Positions 9,131 to 17,069 of a DNA stretch of 64,000 bases are shown here, in pieces. This DNA comes from Marinobacter xestospongiae (GTDB lineage: Bacteria > Pseudomonadota > Gammaproteobacteria > Pseudomonadales > Oleiphilaceae): the NCBI RefSeq assembly GCF_023156385.1, contig NZ_JAKZAK010000017.1, forward strand, positions 61,600 through 125,599. Reading direction: 5' to 3'. The notes below the pieces were generated by a model that worked only from the letters and a program-made list of their open reading frames with translations, was not told where the DNA came from and made no database searches. The position numbers were made by a program, and so were the translations under genes. Position 1 is the stretch's first letter. Each line of letters opens with the position of its first letter.

Positions 9131-10231
9131 TCAGGTCGCCGACGAGTCGTCGTCAGGTAGATCCCTGGGCCCCAGTCCCAGGGTGGTGTCATGCTCACCG
9201 AACTCGCGAATGAAGATACCCCAGAACGCCATGAACAGTGCCGCCACCAGCGGCCCCATGACAAAGCCATTGATGCCGAACATCACGATTCCGCCAAGGG
9301 TCGACAGCAACACGATGTAGTCCGGCAGCTTGGTGTCACGTCCCACAAAAATCGGCCGCAGGATGTTGTCCGCCAGGCCAATCACCACCACCCCAAACGC
9401 CGTCAGCACGGTGGCCTGCACCCAGTCGCCGACCGCAAACAGATACACCGCGGCCGGCACCCAGACAATGGCCGCCCCAACCGCTGGCAGCAGTGAGACG
9501 ATGGCCATCACCACCCCCCACAGCAGCGCGCCCTTGATCCCGAGCACCCAGAAAATAAAGCCCCCCAGGGCCCCCTGAATGATGGCGATCAGCAGGTTGC
9601 CCTTGACCGTGGCCCGGGTCACTTCGGCAAACTTGGCGAACAACAGCCGCTCGCGGGCATCCCCCAGCGGCAGCGCCTTGATCAACAGCTCCACCAGCTT
9701 GTGACCATCCCGCAGCAGGAAGAACGCGAGGTACACCATCAGCGCCAGACTGAGGAAAAACTGAAAGGTGTTCTGCCCCACCCCCAGGGCCTGCTTGGCG
9801 AGAAACTGACTGCCGCCAACGAATGCATTGACGGCCCGCTCCCGCAGCCCACTGAGATCGATGTCGAACTGGCTCAACAGGGACTGAATGGCCGGAAATG
9901 ACTGGGTTACCTTGTCGATGTACTCCCCCGGCCGCAGCTCGCCGTCCTGGATCTGCTGATACAGCGATACCCCTTCCGCCACCAGCGAGGTGATCAGCAC
10001 AATCACCGGAATCACCACGATCACCATACACAGGGTGAGGGTCAGCAACGCCACGGTGTTGGGCCGGTCTCCGATCCGGCGCAGCAACCACTGCTGTACC
10101 GGGTGGAAGATCAATGCAATCGCCACCGCCCAGAAGATCGGGCCAAAGAAGGGCTTCATCAGCAACACGAAGGCAAGCGACACCCCAACCAGCAAGGCCA
10201 GAAAAGTCCGTGTTTCCAGTTTTTCGTACAT
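9131..10231 (-). CDS. AI-2E family transporter (PerM/TqsA-like permease)
   Basis: This 366-residue inner-membrane protein has the AI-2E/UPF0118 layout: a pair of helices at the N terminus (FLALLVGVSLAFVLLMKPFF), two more near residue 60-85, an extended soluble part (about 90-150), then four or more helices ending with VVVIGLADNILRPIFVG and the conserved KLPDYIVLLSTLGG-type block. Members export small molecules, and some act as Na+/H+ antiporters. The name does not prove AI-2 transport. The start has GAGGAACTGCGA upstream. It is tail-to-tail with none of its neighbours and appears monocistronic. Confidence 0.87.
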   Translation of the reverse strand: MYEKLETRTFLALLVGVSLAFVLLMKPFFGPIFWAVAIALIFHPVQQWLLRRIGDRPNTVALLTLTLCMVIVVIPVIVLITSLVAEGVSLYQQIQDGELRPGEYIDKVTQSFPAIQSLLSQFDIDLSGLRERAVNAFVGGSQFLAKQALGVGQNTFQFFLSLALMVYLAFFLLRDGHKLVELLIKALPLGDARERLLFAKFAEVTRATVKGNLLIAIIQGALGGFIFWVLGIKGALLWGVVMAIVSLLPAVGAAIVWVPAAVYLFAVGDWVQATVLTAFGVVVIGLADNILRPIFVGRDTKLPDYIVLLSTLGGIVMFGINGFVMGPLVAALFMAFWGIFIREFGEHDTTLGLGPRDLPDDDSSAT

Positions 10232-10317
10232 TCGCAGTTCCTCAAGGTTATCCGTGGCGGGGCCGGCGGACAGAGTAACGGATCAAACACCAAAGGCACC
10301 AGCGCCAGGACAGCGAC

Positions 10318-10362
10318 TTGGCAACAACACCGCCATTGGGGTTATAGTGAAAGGTTGTTGCC
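10318..10362 (+). promoter_or_regulatory. Possible promoter framed by a 9-bp inverted repeat
   Basis: GGCAACAAC (10320-10328) and GTTGTTGCC (10354-10362) are perfect inverted arms. Between them lies a -10-like TATAGT (10343-10348), and TTGGCA (10318-10323) could serve as a -35 with a 19-bp spacer. This suggests an autoregulated promoter for the small gene at 10454 or a leader hairpin. Confidence 0.4.
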
Positions 10363-10453
10363 TGGGAACATCAGGTCGTGAACGTTTCGGATGATTACCT
10401 GTCCGATCTGCTGCGCCGGTTCCCGATGACTGAGTCAGAAAGGGGTTCCTTCG

Positions 10454-10798
10454 TTGGAAGCCACGGATTTCAACATCGACACAGCGCTTGAGGCGGCCCT
10501 GGCGCTGAACCAGGTGCTGGCCGCCCGCCGCCACCGCCGCAAGGTGCTGGGGCAGGACGTCCTGGTGCCAGGCCAGCTGGGCGACGCCCTGCACCTGCCC
10601 CGCATTGTCCGGCGTCTGCAGAGCAAGCAGAGCCGGCAGCGGGAGTTGGGCCTGGAGGACTTCCAGGCGCTGTGGCCAACGCTGTCCGCCGGTACCCGTG
10701 ACAAGGTGCTGGATGGCCTGGGGTGGTATGACCCCAAGGAACTGGACTGGGACGACAAGCGCTCCAACCGGCGCCCCGTGCCAGGCCAGGATGACTGA
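10454..10798 (+). CDS. Small hypothetical protein
   Basis: A 114-residue soluble protein of unknown function. It is predicted mostly helical, with a basic middle (AARRHRRKVLG, RIVRRLQSKQSRQ) and a C-terminal LGWYDPKELDWDDKRSNRR patch. No family was recognised. The only reasonable start is TTG 10454, with AAAGGGG 8-9 bases upstream; an in-frame stop at 10427 limits extension. Codon usage resembles the neighbours. An inverted-repeat promoter region lies about 90 bp upstream. Because a TTG start and no known family are involved, the assignment as a gene is moderately secure only. Confidence 0.6.
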   Translation: MEATDFNIDTALEAALALNQVLAARRHRRKVLGQDVLVPGQLGDALHLPRIVRRLQSKQSRQRELGLEDFQALWPTLSAGTRDKVLDGLGWYDPKELDWDDKRSNRRPVPGQDD

Positions 10799-10871
10799 GA
10801 TGTAATCCGAAACCATCACCCCCGTGGTATAAGGGAGAGCGGTACCTATCAGAATCAGTAATAGAAGGAAA

Positions 10872-10902
10872 ATTGTCACATTGCGCGAGTAATGTGGACA
10901 AT
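10872..10902 (+). promoter_or_regulatory. Hairpin directly upstream of a ribosome-binding site
   Basis: ATTGTCACATT (10872-10882) pairs with AATGTGGACAAT (10891-10902) through an 8-nt loop with one bulged G. It ends a few bases before the AGAGGAGG ribosome site of the next gene, so it could control translation or mark an operator. Confidence 0.45.
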
Positions 10903-10918
10903 CCAGAGGAGGAAAACA

Positions 10919-11167
10919 ATGGATAGACAAGAGTATTTCGAAGCCATTCTGGTCGAGGGGAACGCCGTTCCCACCCTGCAGTGCGGCCATTGCCATTCAA
11001 CACTGTCCCGCGCACGGATCTTTGCCAACGACGGCGATGACCGTTACCAGATTCCCTGCAACACCATCGCCCTGTGTTCGGCCGACGATTGCGGTGCCGT
11101 CAACTGCTGCGATTCAGCCCTGTCCAAGCTGGAAAATCCAGACGTTTTGCTGCAAATCGCATCTTGA
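10919..11167 (+). CDS. Cys-rich small hypothetical protein
   Basis: The 82-residue protein contains seven Cys (22, 25, 47, 53, 58, 63, 64) and two His next to the first pair (CGHCH at 22-26). The pairs and spacing resemble a zinc ribbon or Fe-S/Cu binding knuckle, but no named family was recognised. There is no signal peptide, so it is probably cytoplasmic. The ATG at 10919 has a near-perfect AGAGGAGGAAAAC site, stronger than most in this window. A hairpin lies just upstream of that site. It is followed by a 121-bp gap and the dehalogenase-like gene on the same strand. Confidence 0.75.
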   Translation: MDRQEYFEAILVEGNAVPTLQCGHCHSTLSRARIFANDGDDRYQIPCNTIALCSADDCGAVNCCDSALSKLENPDVLLQIAS

Positions 11168-11288
11168 ATCAAACGGCCAACGCACTGTTACGCAAACCAA
11201 ACACTACGAGTTCTCAGCTGCTATATCCTGATTGATATCTGGCCGGAGCGTCCGGTCACGCAACCACTCAGTCAGGACAGTCGATGGC

Positions 11289-12188
11289 ATGCGTATTCTG
11301 AGAACCGACGAGGCCCGCTTTACCGGCCTTCCGGACTACCCGTTCACACCCAACTACCTTGAAGTTGAACCGGGTCTGAGGATGCACTACGTGGATCAGG
11401 GCCCCCGTGACGCGGCGCCGGTTGTCATGCTGCACGGTGAGCCTTCCTGGTCCTACATCTACCGCCACATGATCCCCCCTGTGGCGGCCGCGGGCCACCG
11501 GGTACTGGCTCCGGACCTGATCGGTTTCGGCAAGTCCGACAAACCCGCCCACCTGTCTGATTACAGTTACGAGCGTCACATGCAGTGGCTGAACCAGTGG
11601 CTGGATGCATTGAACCTCGACAACATGACACTGGTATGTCAGAACTGGGGATCACTGCTGGGCCTGCGTCTGGTGGCCGAGCAGCCCCACCGGTTTGAGC
11701 GCATCATCATCGGCAACGGCATGCTGCCCACCGGCGAGCAGCGGCCGGCGGCGTCGTATTCACTGTGGAAGGCGTTTGCCACCTACAGCCCCTGGTTCCC
11801 GATCAGTCGCATGGTACAGCTGGGCACCGGTCGTACCCTCAGCACCCAGGAGCTGGCCGCCTACGAGGCGCCGTTCCCCAGCAGCGAGTTCAAAGCCGGT
11901 GCGCGGGCGTTCGCCAAACTGATTCCTTCGTCCCCCAACGACCCGGCCGTGGCCGCCAACCAGGCCGCCTGGAAACAGCTGGAGCGCTGGCACAAGCCGT
12001 TCATCACCTGCTTCAGTAACGGCGATCCGATCAGCCGGGGCAACGACCGCTACATGCAGCGCCGCATCCCCGGCGCCCATGGCCAGCCCCACATCACCCT
12101 GCGCGGCGGTCACTTCCTGCAGGAGGACGCCCCGGAGGCGTTCGCCCGCATCATCAACGATGCCTGCCGACCGGAACTGGCCGCCTGA
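11289..12188 (+). CDS. Haloalkane-dehalogenase-like alpha/beta hydrolase with Asn at the nucleophile position
   Basis: The 299-residue protein matches haloalkane dehalogenase subfamily I from its first residues (MRILRTDEARFTGLPDYPF). It has the HGEPSW oxyanion loop (49-54), APDLIGFGKSDKP, a candidate catalytic acid D246 (NGDPIS) and catalytic His H275 (GGHFLQED). The nucleophile elbow, normally VQDWGG or VQDWGS, reads CQNWGS: codon AAC gives N119 where the attacking Asp is expected, next to the halide-binding W120. Known Asp-to-Asn variants of this family are inactive or need deamidation. It is therefore either a non-dehalogenating relative or self-activating. The start is chosen by match to the family N terminus. 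Confidence 0.85.
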   Translation: MRILRTDEARFTGLPDYPFTPNYLEVEPGLRMHYVDQGPRDAAPVVMLHGEPSWSYIYRHMIPPVAAAGHRVLAPDLIGFGKSDKPAHLSDYSYERHMQWLNQWLDALNLDNMTLVCQNWGSLLGLRLVAEQPHRFERIIIGNGMLPTGEQRPAASYSLWKAFATYSPWFPISRMVQLGTGRTLSTQELAAYEAPFPSSEFKAGARAFAKLIPSSPNDPAVAANQAAWKQLERWHKPFITCFSNGDPISRGNDRYMQRRIPGAHGQPHITLRGGHFLQEDAPEAFARIINDACRPELAA

Positions 12189-12221
12189 TACCGGCGGCCA
12201 CCCTCTTCGGGCCGACCAGCC

Positions 12222-13007
12222 TTAGCCAAACACCGTAACCGTCTGGCGACTCAACGCCACCAGCTCGCCCGACGCACTCCAGATCTGCGCCTGGGTGTGA
12301 CCGTACCCGGCCGCCGCCTGATCGATGCTGGCGCGGTACAGCAGCCAGTCGTCCGGCGCGAGTGTCGGCCGCGGGTAGACAAACTCCAGGGTCCAGCTCA
12401 GGGAGCTGGCCGGTGCCGGCTGCTTCAGATGGGGCAACAGCGCCGGCGGCCAGGCATCCACCAGCGCCACCAGGTGAGCATCGGTCAGCGCCTCGGGCTG
12501 CTCCCGGAAACGCATCCAGCCCCCCATCTCCCGGCTGTCGCTCCCGGAGAACGGCAAGCCGCCAAAGGTCCAGCGCATGTCCAGGTGCTGAATGAAATCC
12601 GGAGTAATGCCCGGCAGATGCGGCAACGCCTTCAGGCTGTTGGCGGACGCCACCTCGGGTGCACGATCACCCGCTACGGCAACAGCGGACGCCCGTGAGC
12701 CACCGAAGCTGCCCAGCATGGCCAGCCGGACTTCGCCCTGTTGCAACATCCGCCCCTGCACCTGACTCACCGCCTTGCCTTCTCGCAGGACCTCAACCTC
12801 GATCTGTACCGGCTCATCCGCCGCCACCGGACCCACAAAGGAGATCTGCAGAGCTCGCATGGCGCGGTCCCCGGTAACCGCCTGCTGCATCTGTCGGGCC
12901 ACCACCGCAGCCACCAGACCTCCGAAGGTTGCCCGCCCCTGGGCCCAGCTGGCAGGAAACGCCAGCTCCCCGGAACCCGCCGCCGTAAGCAGTTCATCAA
13001 ATTGCAT
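12222..13007 (-). CDS. Acyl-CoA thioesterase family protein (double hotdog type)
   Basis: This 261-residue protein has the layout of TesB-like thioesterases, which hydrolyse acyl-CoA to fatty acid and CoA. An N-terminal hotdog half has GRATFGGLVAAVVARQ and RALQISFVGPV. A C-terminal half has WTFGGLPFSG, GGWMRFREQP, LVALVDAWPP and WTLEFVYPRP. The ATG at 13007 has AGAGGAG six bases upstream. The frame stays open for 42 more codons upstream through a 21-bp repeat array, but those codons repeat DPNVV-xx and are unlikely to be translated. The physiological acyl-CoA is unknown. It is tail-to-tail with the dehalogenase-like gene. Confidence 0.8.
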   Translation of the reverse strand: MQFDELLTAAGSGELAFPASWAQGRATFGGLVAAVVARQMQQAVTGDRAMRALQISFVGPVAADEPVQIEVEVLREGKAVSQVQGRMLQQGEVRLAMLGSFGGSRASAVAVAGDRAPEVASANSLKALPHLPGITPDFIQHLDMRWTFGGLPFSGSDSREMGGWMRFREQPEALTDAHLVALVDAWPPALLPHLKQPAPASSLSWTLEFVYPRPTLAPDDWLLYRASIDQAAAGYGHTQAQIWSASGELVALSRQTVTVFG

Positions 13008-13022
13008 TGCACACTCCTCTTC

Positions 13023-13106
13023 AACCTGAACTAAGTTAGGGTCAACCGGTACTACGCTAGGATCAATATGAACTACATTAGGATCAGCAAGTACTACGTT
13101 GGGGTC
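13023..13106. repeat. Four tandem 21-bp imperfect repeats (iteron-like)
   Basis: Units start at 13023, 13044, 13065 and 13086. The shared core is ACTACGTTAGGATC with small changes (ACTAAGTTAGGGTC, ACTACGCTAGGATC, ACTACATTAGGATC, ACTACGTTGGGGTC). The 21-bp period puts each copy on the same face of the helix. The array ends 16 bp upstream of the thioesterase start codon and faces the helicase promoter on the other side. This suits cooperative binding by a regulator. Confidence 0.8.
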
Positions 13107-13274
13107 GGGATACACGACCTCCGCCTCTAACACTGATTTGGCCCCAACACCAAGGGCCTACGGCCACTGAAGGGCCGGCCAGAATGACCGACCGCACCGC
13201 TCAGGGCAAGCCGGCCCCGGCATCTACCTATGGTTACCAAGGGGTCATTCATATATAAAAGCGGCCAAAACCGC

Positions 13275-13280
13275 TATAAT
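13275..13280 (+). promoter_or_regulatory. Possible -10 element of the DEAD-box helicase gene
   Basis: A perfect TATAAT lies 55 bp upstream of the helicase ATG. No good -35 is visible at 16-18 bp. The spacer contains the small stem AGCGG-CCAAAA-CCGCT immediately upstream. Confidence 0.4.
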
Positions 13281-13334
13281 GAAATCGATGCGTGCGCCCA
13301 CCCTGCGGCGCCCCCTCCACTTCCGAGTAATTTG

Positions 13335-14855
13335 ATGTCTACAGAATCCTTTGCCGAGCTTGGCCTTGATGCGGCCGTTCTCGAGGCCGTCACGGCCATT
13401 GGCTACGAAACCCCGTCGCCCATCCAGGCCCAGTCCATTCCGATCCTGCTGGGCGGCAAACACCTGCTGGGCATCGCCCAGACCGGTACCGGCAAGACCG
13501 CAGCCTTCGCACTGCCGCTGCTGAGCCGTATCGACGCCTCCAGCAATCACCCCCAAATCCTGGTGCTGACGCCAACCCGGGAGCTGGCCATTCAGGTTGC
13601 CGAAGCGTTCAATAGCTACGCCAGCCGGTTCCGCGATTTCCATGTTCTGCCGATCTACGGCGGGCAGGATTTCTATCCCCAGCTCAAGGCCCTCAAGCGT
13701 GGCGCCCAGGTAATTGTTGGCACCCCGGGTCGGACCCTGGACCACCTGCGTCGCGGCACCCTCAAGCTTGATCGCATCAAGGCACTGGTGCTGGATGAAG
13801 CCGACGAGATGCTGCGAATGGGCTTCATCGACGATGTTGAAGCCATCCTGGCCGCCACCCCGGCGGACTGCCAGCGGGCGCTGTTCTCCGCCACCATGCC
13901 GCCGCAGATTCGCAAGGTTGCACAGACCTACCTCAGCGACGCCCAGGAAGTTAAGATCGAGAGCCAGACCCGCACCGTCGAGCGGATCTCCCAGTTCATG
14001 CTGCCGGTCTACGCCGAACGCAAACTTGATGCCCTCACCCGCATCCTGGAAGTGGAACCGTTCGACGCCGCCATCATCTTCGTGCGCACCAAGGCCGAAA
14101 CCGCACTGCTGGCTGACAAGCTGTCCGCCCGCGGCCATGCGGTTGCGCCCCTGAACGGCGATCTCAACCAGCGCCAGCGTGAACAGACGGTCGAAGACCT
14201 GAAACGGGGCAAGAAAGACATCGTCATTGCCACTGACGTCGCCGCCCGCGGCCTGGATGTCCCCCGCATCACCCACGTCATCAACTACGATGTGCCTTAC
14301 GACAGCGAAGCGTACATCCATCGGGTAGGCCGTACCGGTCGCGCCGGTCGCAGCGGCAAGGCCATCCTGCTGGTCACCCCGCGGGAGCGCAGCTGGCTGC
14401 GCACCTTGGAGCGGGCCACCAACTCACCGATGGAGGCCTACCAGCTGCCGTCACCGGCGGATCTGCTGAAGCTGCGGGAACAGCAGTTTGAAAGCCAGCT
14501 GCTGGGCTTTGTGGAAGACCCCAAACTGGCCAAGGCCATGGCGCTGCTGGATGACATCGCCGAGCGGAACGACATGGACATCGCCATGCTCGCCGCGGCA
14601 CTGGCCTGCGGCATGGAGGCGGGTCAGCCCGGCCTGCTGCCACTGGAGCAACCGGCGGATCTGCCGATTCCCTCTGCGGCACCGCGCCGCAAACAGGGTG
14701 GAGGCGGTCGCCCCCACGACAAGCGCCGTGGTCCGCGTCCGGGTCAGAAGCCTGGTTTCAAGAAAGGGCCGAAGGGTCGTGGTCGCCCGGACGGCTACAA
14801 AGGCAAGAGTGGCGGTGGTAGCAACGGCGGTCGTCAGTCCGACCGCAGGCGCTGA
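13335..14855 (+). CDS. DEAD-box ATP-dependent RNA helicase (DeaD/CsdA-like)
   Basis: The 506-residue protein carries all DEAD-box motifs in order: Q motif (YETPSPIQAQSIP), AQTGTGKT, PTRELA, TPGR, LDEADEM, SAT, IIFVRTK, ATDVAARGLDV and HRVGRTGRAGR. It unwinds RNA with ATP during ribosome assembly or mRNA turnover. After the core comes a helical linker and a basic Gly/Arg/Lys-rich tail of about 55 residues (GGGGRPHDKRRGPR and similar), which is probably disordered and binds RNA. It is shorter than E. coli DeaD (629) and lacks an obvious DbpA-type domain. The ATG at 13335 starts the conserved STESFAELGL segment. Its end overlaps folA by 22 bp, tail-to-tail. Confidence 0.92.
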   Translation: MSTESFAELGLDAAVLEAVTAIGYETPSPIQAQSIPILLGGKHLLGIAQTGTGKTAAFALPLLSRIDASSNHPQILVLTPTRELAIQVAEAFNSYASRFRDFHVLPIYGGQDFYPQLKALKRGAQVIVGTPGRTLDHLRRGTLKLDRIKALVLDEADEMLRMGFIDDVEAILAATPADCQRALFSATMPPQIRKVAQTYLSDAQEVKIESQTRTVERISQFMLPVYAERKLDALTRILEVEPFDAAIIFVRTKAETALLADKLSARGHAVAPLNGDLNQRQREQTVEDLKRGKKDIVIATDVAARGLDVPRITHVINYDVPYDSEAYIHRVGRTGRAGRSGKAILLVTPRERSWLRTLERATNSPMEAYQLPSPADLLKLREQQFESQLLGFVEDPKLAKAMALLDDIAERNDMDIAMLAAALACGMEAGQPGLLPLEQPADLPIPSAAPRRKQGGGGRPHDKRRGPRPGQKPGFKKGPKGRGRPDGYKGKSGGGSNGGRQSDRRR

Positions 14856-15349
14856 TACACCACGAAGCTGTAGTCGTAAGGGTTGTTATCGGACGCGGAG
14901 AAATCCTCCCGTCCGATTTCCTCCCACTGATCCCAGTCCACTTCCGGGAACCAGGCATCACCCTCCACCTCTGCGTGCACCTGGGTGATGTACATCCGAT
15001 CCACTTGCGGCAACGCCTCGGCGTAGATCTGGCCGCCGCCAATCACCATCACCTCGTCACCTCCCTCCAGCTCCGCCTGGGCTTCGGCCTTGACCAGCGC
15101 CTCGGCCAGTGAGCGCACGGTGGGAATGCCTTCCGGCGCGGACCACTGCGGATTCCGGGAAATCACCACATTCAGCCGTCCCGGCAAGGGCCGCCCAATG
15201 GATTCCCAGGTCTTGCGTCCCATGATGATCGGCTTGCCCATGGTGGCCTGCTTGAAGTAACGCAGATCACCCGGCAGGTACCAGGGCAAGGCGTTGTTGC
15301 GGCCGATCACCCGGTTGCGGGCCATGGCGACGATCAGGGCAGTTCTCAT
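14834..15349 (-). CDS. folA: Dihydrofolate reductase
   Basis: FolA reduces dihydrofolate to tetrahydrofolate with NADPH, replenishing the pool that ThyA oxidises. The 171-residue protein is of normal chromosomal length. It contains VIGRNNALPWYLPGDLRYFK with the active-site Asp at 28, MGRKTWESIGRPLPGR and the NADPH-binding VIGGGQIYAEAL. The start has GAGAG upstream. It lies 30 bp downstream of thyA on the same strand, so lgt-thyA-folA is probably one operon. Its 3' end overlaps the 3' end of the helicase gene on the other strand. Confidence 0.97.
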   Translation of the reverse strand: MRTALIVAMARNRVIGRNNALPWYLPGDLRYFKQATMGKPIIMGRKTWESIGRPLPGRLNVVISRNPQWSAPEGIPTVRSLAEALVKAEAQAELEGGDEVMVIGGGQIYAEALPQVDRMYITQVHAEVEGDAWFPEVDWDQWEEIGREDFSASDNNPYDYSFVVYQRLRSD

Positions 15350-15379
15350 ATCAATCTCTCGGTTCTTTCAGTTACACCA

Positions 15380-16219
15380 CTAAATGGCAATCGGAGCACG
15401 GATCAGCGGCCAGGGTTCGTAACCCTCGAACTCGAAGTCATCCAGCTGATAGTCAAAAATGCTGTCCGGCCGCCGGCGGATCACCAGCTTCGGCAAAGCC
15501 CGGGGTTCCCGCCCCAGCTGTTCGAATACGATGTCGTCGGTGAGATGGTTCTGGTACAGGTGACAGTCACCGAAGGTGTGAACAAACTCCCCCACCTCCA
15601 GATCACACTGCTGCGCAATCATGTGAGTCAGCAGGCTGTAGGAGGCGATGTTGAAGGGCACACCCAAGAACAGGTCGGCGCTGCGCTGGTATAGCTGGCA
15701 CGACAGCCGACCGTCCGCCACATAGAACTGGAACAGGCAATGGCATGGCGCCAGCGCCATCCGCCCCTGCTCAACGTTGGCCTGAGGGGCGATGGTTTCA
15801 TCCGGCAACTCCGCCGGGTTCCAGGCCGACACAATCAGCCGGCGGGAATTGGGTTTGCTGCGAATCTGTTCGATAACATCGCTGATCTGGTCCACCACCT
15901 CACCATTGGGACACTGCCAGCTACGCCACTGCTTGCCGTAAATCGGCCCCAGGTCGCCATTCTCCAGCGCCCACTCGTTCCAGATCGAGACCTTGCGCTC
16001 TTTCAGCCAGGTGTTGTCCGTCGAGCCGTTCAGGAACCACAGCAGCTCATAGATGATGCTGCGCAGGTGGACCTTCTTGGTGGTGACCAGCGGGAAACCC
16101 TTGGCCAGATCAAAGCGGATCTGGCGGCCGAACACCGAGCGGGTGCCAACGCCGGTGCGGTCGCCCCGGTCGGTCCCATTGTCGACCACGTCCTGCATCA
16201 GTTCGAGATAGGCTTTCAT
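15380..16219 (-). CDS. thyA: Thymidylate synthase
   Basis: ThyA methylates dUMP to dTMP with methylene-tetrahydrofolate. The 279-residue protein has the catalytic Cys at 159 in [12 protein letters not shown], the folate and dUMP-binding SAWNP, and [16 protein letters not shown]. It is about 15 residues longer than E. coli ThyA; most of the extra length is an insertion just before the catalytic loop ([14 protein letters not shown]), as in several pseudomonad-type enzymes. The ATG overlaps the lgt stop (TGATG), so translation is coupled to lgt. Confidence 0.97.
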   Translation of the reverse strand: MKAYLELMQDVVDNGTDRGDRTGVGTRSVFGRQIRFDLAKGFPLVTTKKVHLRSIIYELLWFLNGSTDNTWLKERKVSIWNEWALENGDLGPIYGKQWRSWQCPNGEVVDQISDVIEQIRSKPNSRRLIVSAWNPAELPDETIAPQANVEQGRMALAPCHCLFQFYVADGRLSCQLYQRSADLFLGVPFNIASYSLLTHMIAQQCDLEVGEFVHTFGDCHLYQNHLTDDIVFEQLGREPRALPKLVIRRRPDSIFDYQLDDFEFEGYEPWPLIRAPIAI

Positions 16220-17004
16220 CAGGTGTTTCTCCGATAGGCAAATACAATCAGGCCCAGGCCGGCCAGAATCATCGGCAGCGACAGCAACTGCCCCATGGTC
16301 AACCAGTCAAACGCAAGATAACCGAGCTGGGCATCCGGCTGGCGCACAAACTCCACCAGAATCCGGAAACAGCCGTACAGCACCAGGAACAGGCCAGACA
16401 CCGCCATCGTCGGCCGTTTACGGGAAGAGAACCACCACAGCGCGATGAACAACGCCACTCCTTCCAGCGCAAACTGGTAAAGCTGGGAAGGATGCCTCGC
16501 CAGCAGGTCTGGCGCCTGGGGAAAGACCATGCCCCAGGGCACATCCGTGGGGCGGCCCCACAACTCGCCATTGATGAAGTTGCCGATGCGGCCGGCCCCC
16601 AGACCCACCGGCACCAGCGGCGCCACGAAGTCCGCCAGCTCAAAGAAGGTGCGTCCAATCTTGCGGGCATACCACCACATGGCCACCATGACCCCCAACA
16701 GGCCACCGTGGAATGCCATGCCGCCTTCCCAGACTCGGAACAGCCACAGCGGATCGGCCAGGAACTGGTCAAAGTTGTAGAACACCACATAGCCGAACCG
16801 GCCGCCGAGAATCACCCCCAGGGCGATGTAGAACAGCAGATCCCCCATCTGCTCCTCATTGAGGGGAGACCAGGGCTTACGGGTACGCAGCCGCCCCAGC
16901 CACCAGCCCACCAGGAAGCCCACCAGATAGGTCAATCCATACCAGTGCACTTTCAGGGGCCCCACAGAGATGGCGACCGGATCAAACTGGGGATGACGAA
17001 GCAT
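16219..17004 (-). CDS. lgt: Phosphatidylglycerol-prolipoprotein diacylglyceryl transferase
   Basis: Lgt moves a diacylglyceryl group from phosphatidylglycerol to the lipobox Cys of prolipoproteins in the inner membrane. The 261-residue polytopic protein carries the signature [14 protein letters not shown], the HGGLLG motif in the periplasmic/active-site region, and HPSQLYQ. TGAGGTAAT precedes the ATG at 17004. It leads the lgt-thyA-folA run, a common arrangement in gammaproteobacteria. LpoA in this window would be one of its substrates. Confidence 0.97.
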   Translation of the reverse strand: MLRHPQFDPVAISVGPLKVHWYGLTYLVGFLVGWWLGRLRTRKPWSPLNEEQMGDLLFYIALGVILGGRFGYVVFYNFDQFLADPLWLFRVWEGGMAFHGGLLGVMVAMWWYARKIGRTFFELADFVAPLVPVGLGAGRIGNFINGELWGRPTDVPWGMVFPQAPDLLARHPSQLYQFALEGVALFIALWWFSSRKRPTMAVSGLFLVLYGCFRILVEFVRQPDAQLGYLAFDWLTMGQLLSLPMILAGLGLIVFAYRRNT

Positions 17005-17069
17005 CGATTACCTCAATTGTCAGCAGATAAATGGGTCAGGCCAGACGACAGCCGGCCGATGATCAGGTC

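Noticed and set aside
13023..13106. CRISPR array
   Set aside because: Units are directly adjacent at 21 bp without unique spacers, and no cas gene is present.
13008..13133. A 42-residue N-terminal extension of the thioesterase
   Set aside because: It would consist of the translated 21-bp repeats, while ATG 13007 has its own AGAGGAG site and begins the conserved domain.
13230..13334. A 35-residue N-terminal extension of the DEAD-box helicase
   Set aside because: It covers the probable -10 element at 13275-13280 and has no homology; the family N terminus begins at 13335.
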